Shown here: piece after piece, positions 14,921 to 21,152 of the stretch | Position numbering within the stretch: the first letter of the stretch is position 1 | Layout of the letters: every line of letters begins with the position of its first letter | Origin: JAJFFW01 sp038531315 | Lineage (GTDB): Bacteria > Pseudomonadota > Alphaproteobacteria > Caulobacterales > Parvularculaceae | Assembly (NCBI GenBank): GCA_038531315.1 | Contig: JBCBBT010000054.1 | Coordinates: forward strand, 1-22,536 | Direction of reading: 5' to 3' | Length of the DNA: 22,536 bases | Program-made: the position numbers and the translations under genes | Notes under the pieces: model-generated | What the model was told of the DNA's origin: nothing | Seen by the model: only the letters and a program-made list of their open reading frames with translations | Databases searched by the model: none

Positions 14921-16378
14921 TTAAAAGTTGAAGCGCTTTGAGAACAACAGGCTCACCTTGTGAGTGTCGTAATCGAAGTTGAGCACGTTGGAATCGACAG
15001 TTTCGTATTCGTACTGAGCAATGATATTGAGGTTTGCGACCTCTTTCGGCAAATCGACATTGCGCAGGAAAAACGACAGCGGCGCCCCCGCGGTGACGCG
15101 GCCGCGATAGAGCCACTCATTGCGCTCTGTTGACGGACTGATAAAGCCGTCGGGGCCAGCGTAGTCGCTGTTTTCCGCCCAAAAGCCGATCAGCGTGAAG
15201 GCGCCGCGCGCATATAGCGCGCTGTGCTGCGCGAAAACGCCGGTGCGGCCATAGGTTTCGAAACTCGTTTGACCGTCCTTATCGACGTAAAGCCCCTCGA
15301 CCCGTAGTGACTGACGCGGCGTGTAACGCCATTCAGCGCCGACCCGCGTCGTGAGCCTGAGGCCGGATCGCAAAGCCGCGGCGGCAAAGCCGTCAATTAA
15401 TCGGAAGTCTTCGTCTTCCCCGCGGAGGTTTATGTACGTCCTGAAATTCGGCTTCCAGCGCATCACAACGTCAATATCGCCGCCAATTGTCGTCAGATAA
15501 GGGTCGCTATTGAGCCAGTACTGTCCGAACCGAAACCGCGGCGTCACTGAGAGGCGGCCAAAATTCCAGGTGCCGCCAAGCGCTGTTGAAACAGCGTCGA
15601 GATCAAGGCCGTCAACTTCGGTTTTATCAGACCGGAAATAAATCAGATCAGCATGCAGCGTATTGCCAGCCTGATCGCCGAGGTCATGAACGAGGCGGCC
15701 TTGCGCTGTCAGGATATGAGCGAAATCAGCAACCCGCTCCGGCGCCGGCAACGGAATATCCATGAACAGTTGCGAGCCGCTGGTGGTCGCCTGATTGCGG
15801 TTTTCGTCCCAATCAAAACCGGTCGTCAGCGTCAGCGAGCCGCGCGTGCGCCGCGAATCGCGCCTGATTCTATCAAGATAGACTTCCGCTTCGGCGCGGA
15901 TGGTCGGCGACAGGCCGTCCGCTTCCAGCGCGCGCTCCAACTCGTAGCGCGACCGATCAAGAATGCCGAGACGGTAAAGCACAAGCCCATAAAGGACGCG
16001 CACATCATGGAGATCAGATTGGAGCAGGAGGATCCGTTCAAGGGTCGCAGCCGCTTCCTTGAGGTCGCCGGCCGCAATCTGTTCGCGAGCGTAAGCAAGG
16101 TTAAGTTCCGTGTTTTCGGGCGAATCAAGAACGCGCTCGAAAGGGATCGTCGTGGCGCGCGCGCGTCGTTCCGCCGGCGTTGAACGGTCTTCAAGGATGC
16201 GCTCTCGCTCCTGAAAGCTCTCGCGAATACCCTCTTCCGGTTCGCCTGGCTGCGGCGGTTGCTGCGCGTGAGCGCCAGAGCCCAGCGAAGATATCACCGC
16301 CCAAGCGCCGATCGACGTCGCGCCTAACACTTTTCGCAGCAGCGCAAAAGAACTGGTATTGGTCTGTGTGGCCTGCAT
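14921..16378 (-). CDS. Outer-membrane TPR plus beta-barrel protein, Slam-like
   Basis: The frame gives 488 residues from 16387. I prefer the ATG at 16378, with CGGGGG upstream spaced as for the next gene. Features in order (numbering from 16387): signal peptide cleaved after SGAHA (~41); a Glu/Arg-rich stretch (45-80); TPR-type helices ~91-175 (LNLAYAREQIAAGDLKEAA, LYGLVLYRLGILDRSRYELE); and a C-terminal beta-barrel ~183-488 of alternating strands ending LLFSKRFNF, with the terminal Phe expected for BAM insertion. Periplasmic TPR followed by a ~300-residue barrel is the layout of Slam / type XI secretion translocators (DUF560). I base the call on layout rather than on a decisive motif. It lies 16 nt upstream of the FecR-repeat gene, so the two are very likely cotranscribed. 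Confidence 0.75.
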   Translation of the reverse strand: MQATQTNTSSFALLRKVLGATSIGAWAVISSLGSGAHAQQPPQPGEPEEGIRESFQERERILEDRSTPAERRARATTIPFERVLDSPENTELNLAYAREQIAAGDLKEAAATLERILLLQSDLHDVRVLYGLVLYRLGILDRSRYELERALEADGLSPTIRAEAEVYLDRIRRDSRRTRGSLTLTTGFDWDENRNQATTSGSQLFMDIPLPAPERVADFAHILTAQGRLVHDLGDQAGNTLHADLIYFRSDKTEVDGLDLDAVSTALGGTWNFGRLSVTPRFRFGQYWLNSDPYLTTIGGDIDVVMRWKPNFRTYINLRGEDEDFRLIDGFAAAALRSGLRLTTRVGAEWRYTPRQSLRVEGLYVDKDGQTSFETYGRTGVFAQHSALYARGAFTLIGFWAENSDYAGPDGFISPSTERNEWLYRGRVTAGAPLSFFLRNVDLPKEVANLNIIAQYEYETVDSNVLNFDYDTHKVSLLFSKRFNF

Positions 16379-16515
16379 TTGATGCATCCCCCGAGCTGGT
16401 CATCATTTCAAACGCTTACGCTTATGGATGGTGCGCGCTGGCGTCAGCCATCGTCCAAGGGCGGTACAAAAGCGCGATCTACACAACGCGCGGAACCGGA
16501 TACACACATTACAGC

Positions 16516-16536
16516 GCGCACGAACGATCCGTGCGC
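16516..16536 (-). promoter_or_regulatory. Hairpin in the 5' leader of the Slam-like operon
   Basis: GCGCACG (16516-16522) and CGTGCGC (16530-16536) form a perfect 7-bp stem with a 7-nt loop. It lies about 140 nt before the start codon of the Slam-like gene and would be transcribed from the promoter at 16589-16616. Function unknown. Confidence 0.35.
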
Positions 16537-16553
16537 ACACCTGCGTGCTGGAC

Positions 16554-16566
16554 GATTAGACTAATC
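16554..16566. promoter_or_regulatory. Perfect palindrome GATTAGACTAATC, possible operator
   Basis: Two 6-bp arms flank a single central base. It lies about 15-25 nt downstream of the predicted transcription start of the Slam-like operon, a position suited to a repressor. Read on the minus strand it shares CTAATCG with the inverted repeat at 9360-9378. Confidence 0.4.
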
Positions 16567-16588
16567 CCACCCTATCTCTCCGCTGGGC

Positions 16589-16616
16589 AGTATAATTTCT
16601 AACCCGGAGATAGCAA
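16589..16616 (-). promoter_or_regulatory. Candidate promoter of the Slam-like / FecR operon
   Basis: On the minus strand, -35 TTGCTA (16616-16611) is followed after 16 nt by -10 TATACT (16594-16589). The start would be near 16582, with a ~200-nt leader. It overlaps a plus-strand TATAAT (16591-16596), so the region may be bidirectional. Confidence 0.5.
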
Positions 16617-16699
16617 TCTCTTTGCCAACGATTCTCGCTAAGATTGAGACAGTTTTTGAGCGATAAACAGCGCTGAAGCCGCTGAATCACCGGCTTTTT
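16603..16699 (+). ncRNA. Possible small RNA, about 97 nt
   Basis: A perfect plus-strand -10 TATAAT (16591-16596) is followed by a predicted start near 16603. Then come a 5' hairpin GAGAT-AGCA-ATCTC (16607-16620) and a terminator-like hairpin, AAGCCG (16676-16681) and CGGCTT (16691-16696), with T through 16699. No good -35 is visible and no ORF fits. This is a candidate only. Confidence 0.3.
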
Positions 16700-16759
16700 C
16701 GCAATTGCGCAAAGAATGCGTACGTAAGGCCCGGACACCGTATTCGCAGCATTGGCGCT

Positions 16760-17155
16760 CTAGAAACGATTCGAGAAGATAACCCAAATGATTGCATAGT
16801 GGGTCAGATGATGGGCCATCTGATCAAGTCCGAACAGGGCCCAGTAAGCCTGACGCGACGGATCGTCGATGCGGCCAAACCATCTGGGCCCTGATTTCAG
16901 GCGATCAATAACGAAATGCACCGCAAAATCGACGACAGCCAAATACCACAAGCTCGGATCGATTACGGCGACAATCGCCAGCGTCAACGAGGCATGGAGG
17001 AATACGTGCACAAACAGCGGAAAAATGAAGCCAGCGCCGGCGCGACCCTTGCCGTTTACCATCCAGATTGTCTGGAACACGTAATCGGCAAGCAGCTGTT
17101 TAATTTGAAATACGATAAACAGCGCAAACAGGAACTGTATCGGCGTCAATACCAT
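16760..17155 (-). CDS. DUF3307 family integral membrane protein
   Basis: This 131-residue protein has three to four hydrophobic segments. It carries the DUF3307 pattern IKQLLADYVFQTIWMVNGKG near the N-terminus, then FVHVFLHASLTLAIVAV, VDFAVHFVIDRLKSG and LDQMAHHLTHYAIIWVIF. The conserved His residues in the last three are typical. Function is unknown for the family. The start at 17155 has GGAGGGG four bases upstream; the frame extends 18 codons further, but those codons are Cys-rich and lack support. It stands alone, about 370 nt upstream of the Slam-like gene and divergent from the redox operon. Confidence 0.85.
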   Translation of the reverse strand: MVLTPIQFLFALFIVFQIKQLLADYVFQTIWMVNGKGRAGAGFIFPLFVHVFLHASLTLAIVAVIDPSLWYLAVVDFAVHFVIDRLKSGPRWFGRIDDPSRQAYWALFGLDQMAHHLTHYAIIWVIFSNRF

Positions 17156-17783
17156 TGGTCCCCTCCAAAGCAGGGCCGCCGCTTCGAGACACAAGCAGCA
17201 AAACTTCATACTTAAGGGCCGGAACGATCGCCGCCGCAGAGCGCCGCAATGGCGCGACTGCCGTCCGCGGCCCTGGCGCCCCTTACGCCAAAACCCCTGT
17301 TAACACCGCGAACGACGACGGTGCGGCCCGGTTCGCTACGAGCAAACAAAACGCAAAACATTAAGCCGCAATAACCTTAACAGCCTATGTCGAGACGAAA
17401 CCATCGCGCAAGCTATTCAGAAACGTTTTGATCATTTGACACGCAAACCCCATGCGCGCCTCACCATAAAACAAAAGAGAATTTCAATCAGCCCGACGCC
17501 GCTTTCGGCCCGATGGCAAGCAAACACGCTTTACGCAGCCGATATGTGTGTTGTGCGTCACACCTTGCTAACGAAAGTTATGAAAATGTTAACCGTAGCA
17601 AAAGCCATTCGCAGGCGCACAATCGCTGAAGTTATGGGTTCTGTGATGAATGATGCAAATGAGTGGATCGATTGCGCAGTTGGCGAACATTTTCTGCGTC
17701 AAGTCCGCTTCACGCGAGATTGCGTCTGGATTTCGTAACCTTAATTCGCTACGACGGATGTAGATATCTCGGGGGTCGAGAGG
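17156..17783. other. Long divergent intergenic region upstream of the redox operon
   Basis: About 630 nt without a convincing gene, and more AT-rich to the right. It holds a CRP-like palindrome (17547-17562) with TTGCTA just after it (17565-17570), and only a poor -10 (TGTTAA 17587-17592). A 52-codon plus-strand ORF (17580-17738) ends 45 nt before the oxidoreductase. It has no clear ribosome binding site and I do not call it a gene. The leader of the redox operon would be roughly 185 nt if transcription starts near 17600. Confidence 0.45.
17547..17562. promoter_or_regulatory. CRP-like binding site
   Basis: TGTGT-N6-TCACA differs from the CRP consensus TGTGA-N6-TCACA at one position. It lies ~222 nt upstream of an operon whose first product itself has two cyclic-nucleotide-binding domains. 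If the -35-like TTGCTA is used, the site centre would be near -45, close to a class II activator position. No second copy was found. Confidence 0.45.
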
Positions 17784-20252
17784 GTGGAGAGAGTCAAGAT
17801 CGCGATCATTGGATCGGGACCGGCTGGCCTTAGCGCGGCCGGCCGCGCGGCTGAACGCGGCATTTCTCATATTCTCCTCGAAAAGTCGTCGCACCTTTCG
17901 GACACGATCTACAAGTATCAGCGCGGCAAACACATTATGGCGACGCCGGATCACTTGCCGCTAAGGAGCGATGTGCCGTTTGAGGCGGGCTCACGCGAGG
18001 ATATTCTGAATGCGTGGGATCGCCGCGTTGAAGACCTCGGCGTCAATTTTCATCTGAATGCTGACGTCACTGAAGTCACCGGTCAGGAAGGCGCTTTCGA
18101 AATCAAAATGGGCGGCGGCGAAGTCATTGCAGCCGACCATGTGATTTTATCGATTGGCGTTCAGGGCAATCCCAACAAGGTGCGCGCGCCCGGCGGCGAT
18201 TTGCCGTTCGTCCAGTATCAGCTGGACGATCCGCGCGAGCATTTCGACGAAAACGTCATCGTTATCGGCGGCGGCGACGCCGGCATTGAAAATGCGCTTG
18301 GGCTCGCGGCGGACCCTGAGCAAGGCAATATCGTCACGCTGCTGCAGCGCGCAGACGGTTTCCCTCGCGCAAAGGAAGCCAACGTTCAGGCCCTTTATCG
18401 GGCCAAAGAAAGCGGTCTCCTCGATTTCATTACCGAAGCCTCGCTTAACCGCATCGAACGCGGCGGCTCGGGCGAAAGCATGTGGGTTGCTGTCGTCGAT
18501 ACGAAAGACGGCGAAGCGCGGCTCGCGTGCGACCGCGTCATTGCGCGCATTGGCGCCGCCCCGCCGCGCAAGTTCGTCGAAGCGATCGGCGTTGAATTTA
18601 CTGGCCCTGATCGCGAAGCTTTTCCGGTTCTAACCGGCAATTACGAAAGCACTGTGCCGGGACTTTTTATTATCGGCGCCCTTGCCGGTTTCCCGCTGAT
18701 CAAGCATTGCATGAACCAGGGCCATGACGTCGTTGAGTTCATTAGCGGCAATACAGACCTCGACCCGCCGGATACGCCTTTGTTGGCGGCGCTGTTTGAA
18801 GACGCGCCCATCGAACGCAGCGTCGATCAGTGGATCGATCATATCCGATCGAAAGTCGAAATTCTGAACGATGTTTCTGCGATCCAGATGCGCGAGTTTC
18901 TGTTAACATCGAAGGTCCACTTCAAAAAACGCAACGACATGATCGTCAAGCGCAACGGTACGGGTTCATCGATTTTTGCGATTGTCGACGGCGCTGTCCG
19001 TGTCGAGATTGATCCGAACGATAAGAAAAAAACGGTTCCAATCAACGAAGGGACAATCTTCGGCGAGCTCGGCCTCATATCAGGACGGCGGCGGACCGCA
19101 ACGGTGCGCGCCGACCAACCAACCATGCTCCTGGAGATACCGCGCAACGCCGCCCTGAAGCTGATGGGCTCGGTGCCGGCGGTGAAACGCGGAATCGAAC
19201 GCATCTCGATCACACGTCAGGTTGGGCAGCTCTTCAATAACCTGCTGTCACCGACAGCCGTTCAGGCGATTTTGGACGACTCTGAGATTTTACCACTGAA
19301 GGCGGGCGAAGCCGTCATCACCGAGGGCGAGACGTCTACGGATATTTTCATCATCCGTTCCGGCAGCGTCGTTGTTGAAAAGATGGTCGGCGGCAAGAAT
19401 GTATTTTTATCCTATGTCAACGCCGGCAACTATGTTGGCGAGATGGCGCTTTTTTATGAAGGTAAACGGACGGCGACCGTGCGCGCCGCGATTAAGTCGG
19501 AGGTGCTGCGCCTGCCCGGCGAAGTCTTCGAGCGCATCCTCGATAATAATCCGGCGCTGCGCACTGACATCGAAGCGCTTGTCGCCAACCGGCGCCGCCT
19601 TAATGATTACGTAGAAGCGCAAAGCGAGAGCTTTTCATCAGTCGTCGATCTGCATTCAACGGCGGCGCGCTTTCTTCTCGAAGAAGAAGGCCTGTCAGAA
19701 GCCACCGATGCGCTGATCATCGACGAAAGCCTCTGCATCGGCTGCGACAACTGCGAAAAAGCCTGCGCCGACGCCCACGAAGGCATTTCCCGTCTCGACC
19801 GTGAGGCGGGCAATTCCTACGCTTACCTGCATGTTCCGACCTCTTGCCGCCATTGCGAACATCCGCACTGCATGACCGATTGCCCGCCCGATGCGATCCA
19901 TCGCGGGGCCGACGGCGAGGTCTTTATCGACGATAAGTGCATCGGCTGCGGCAACTGCCAGCGCTATTGTCCGTACGGGGTCATACAGATGGCGGCGCCG
20001 CCGCCGCCAAAACCCAGCCTCGTTTCATGGCTTTTATTCGGATTTGGCCCGGGCCCCGGCGAGCCGCCGAAATCGTGGACCGAAAAGCACAAAAGACAAA
20101 TCGCGGAGGGAGACGTCTCGCCAAAACTCGCAGTCAAATGCGACATGTGCGCCGGCATTAAAGGCGGCGCCGCGTGCGTGCGCGCTTGCCCCACGGGCGC
20201 AGCGAAACGTATTTCGCCCGATGAATATCTGAGCGTCGCGAAGGAAAGTTAA
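17784..20252 (+). CDS. FAD/NAD(P)H oxidoreductase fused to two cNMP-binding domains and a 4x[4Fe-4S] ferredoxin
   Basis: The 822 residues hold four modules. Residues 1-~330 are a thioredoxin-reductase-like flavoprotein with FAD loop GSGPAG (10-15) and NAD(P)H loop GGGDAG (162-167). It lacks the CxxC of true thioredoxin reductases, like YpdA-type enzymes. Two cyclic-nucleotide-binding domains follow (~365-475 and ~485-600). Their phosphate cassettes, FGELGLISGRRRTATVRA (E428, R437) and VGEMALFYEGKRTATVRA (E553, R562), keep the residues needed to bind cAMP or cGMP. Residues ~640-815 are a DmsB/HybA-type ferredoxin with 16 cysteines in four groups (651-661, 688-700, 719-729, 786-802) and a Pro-rich insert (~738-775). 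No signal peptide, so cytoplasmic. It probably passes NAD(P)H electrons to the cytochrome b encoded 11 nt downstream, gated by cyclic nucleotide (inference). The start is GTG, with GGGGG 8 nt upstream. Confidence 0.9.
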   Translation: MERVKIAIIGSGPAGLSAAGRAAERGISHILLEKSSHLSDTIYKYQRGKHIMATPDHLPLRSDVPFEAGSREDILNAWDRRVEDLGVNFHLNADVTEVTGQEGAFEIKMGGGEVIAADHVILSIGVQGNPNKVRAPGGDLPFVQYQLDDPREHFDENVIVIGGGDAGIENALGLAADPEQGNIVTLLQRADGFPRAKEANVQALYRAKESGLLDFITEASLNRIERGGSGESMWVAVVDTKDGEARLACDRVIARIGAAPPRKFVEAIGVEFTGPDREAFPVLTGNYESTVPGLFIIGALAGFPLIKHCMNQGHDVVEFISGNTDLDPPDTPLLAALFEDAPIERSVDQWIDHIRSKVEILNDVSAIQMREFLLTSKVHFKKRNDMIVKRNGTGSSIFAIVDGAVRVEIDPNDKKKTVPINEGTIFGELGLISGRRRTATVRADQPTMLLEIPRNAALKLMGSVPAVKRGIERISITRQVGQLFNNLLSPTAVQAILDDSEILPLKAGEAVITEGETSTDIFIIRSGSVVVEKMVGGKNVFLSYVNAGNYVGEMALFYEGKRTATVRAAIKSEVLRLPGEVFERILDNNPALRTDIEALVANRRRLNDYVEAQSESFSSVVDLHSTAARFLLEEEGLSEATDALIIDESLCIGCDNCEKACADAHEGISRLDREAGNSYAYLHVPTSCRHCEHPHCMTDCPPDAIHRGADGEVFIDDKCIGCGNCQRYCPYGVIQMAAPPPPKPSLVSWLLFGFGPGPGEPPKSWTEKHKRQIAEGDVSPKLAVKCDMCAGIKGGAACVRACPTGAAKRISPDEYLSVAKES

Positions 20253-20263
20253 CAATACGGACG

Positions 20264-21139
20264 ATGGCGAGCCCTGACACAAATAATCTCGATGCGCCGC
20301 TTTCCCTAAAGCATGAGGGATTTCTGGCGCACAAGAAATTTCGCTACCTGAAAGCCGCCTCTGCGCTCGCGGTCGTCAGTCTTCTTTTTTACATCTTCGC
20401 GGATGTCGGCATCCGTCATAATGGCGGCACCTGGCTTGGCTACACGCTTGGAACGATATCAGCGCTGTTGATCGTCTGGCTTTTGCTGCTCGGCATGCGC
20501 AAACGCGCTATCACTGCAGGTCACTGGAACCTCAAGGGTTGGACATCCGCACATGTTTATCTGGGCTCGTCGTTGTTGGTGATTGCGACGCTCCACACCG
20601 GCTTTCAGTTCGGCGTCAATGTCCACACACTCGCCTATGCATTGATGGTCATCGTTATCGTATCTGGATTTTTCGGCGTTTATTACTACGCCACGCTGCC
20701 GCGGCGAATGAGCGATAATCGCAGCCACCGTAGCGAAGACGATATGCTGGAAGAAATCCGCGGCCTCGATCGCGAACTTCTTGAGCAGGCGAAGTCGCTT
20801 GACCGCAGCTATATCGAAATTGTCGATACGTCGATCCGGAAAACCAAAATTCGGCCCGGGCCCTTCACATCGATCGAAGCGGCGCAACGAAATTGCGCCA
20901 CGACGCGGGCCATTAAAAAGCTCAGTAAGCTGATCGAAGACGCCCCGGAGCGGATGCGCATGCCGATTGAAGACATGCTCTCAATACTACGCCGCAAGAG
21001 CGCGAGCCTCCGGCGGACCCGCCAACACATCCGCTTTAAGGCGCTAATGCGCCTCTGGCTGCATTTTCACGTGCCTATCTCATTTGCGCTATTTGCGGCG
21101 CTGATTGCGCATATCGTGTCGGTTTTCTTCTACTGGTGA
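20264..21139 (+). CDS. Five-helix diheme cytochrome b-like membrane protein with cytoplasmic insert
   Basis: This 291-residue protein has predicted helices at ~31-48, 57-77, 97-116, 123-142 and 268-290. Positive-inside signals (MRKRAITAG, LPRRMSDNRSHR) place the N-terminus and the 145-258 loop in the cytoplasm. Helix 3 has H97 and H111, and helix 5 has H269 and H283. Each pair is 14 apart, as in the two heme-ligating helices of bc1 cytochrome b, so two stacked b hemes spanning the membrane are likely. The loop includes a coiled-coil-like stretch (~158-182) and a basic stretch, perhaps docking the ferredoxin protein. It is packed between the oxidoreductase (11 nt) and the FHA-cytochrome (13 nt). 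Family not named; ferric-reductase or DUF4405-like relatives are possible. Confidence 0.82.
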   Translation: MASPDTNNLDAPLSLKHEGFLAHKKFRYLKAASALAVVSLLFYIFADVGIRHNGGTWLGYTLGTISALLIVWLLLLGMRKRAITAGHWNLKGWTSAHVYLGSSLLVIATLHTGFQFGVNVHTLAYALMVIVIVSGFFGVYYYATLPRRMSDNRSHRSEDDMLEEIRGLDRELLEQAKSLDRSYIEIVDTSIRKTKIRPGPFTSIEAAQRNCATTRAIKKLSKLIEDAPERMRMPIEDMLSILRRKSASLRRTRQHIRFKALMRLWLHFHVPISFALFAALIAHIVSVFFYW

Positions 21140-21152
21140 TGGCGGGACGGTA

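Larger units (their letters stand above)
16388..16759. other. Intergenic regulatory region between the Slam-like and DUF3307 genes
   Basis: No protein gene is seen. The stretch holds overlapping -10 boxes on both strands (16589-16596). It also has a palindrome GATTAGACTAATC (16554-16566), a leader hairpin (16516-16536) and a plus-strand terminator-like hairpin (16676-16699). A short plus-strand RNA may be encoded between the last two classes of signal. Confidence 0.5.

Noticed and set aside
17420..17445. FNR-type box near TTTTGATCATTTGACA
   Set aside because: Only one TTGAT half-site is good; the second half does not match ATCAA at the right spacing.
17580..17738. 52-codon plus-strand ORF before the redox operon
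   Set aside because: Weak ribosome binding site, no recognisable features and AT-rich leader-like context; kept only as a note in the intergenic entry.
17784..18740. Thioredoxin reductase (trxB) call for the flavin domain
   Set aside because: The redox-active CxxC is missing, and the domain is fused to cNMP and Fe-S modules.
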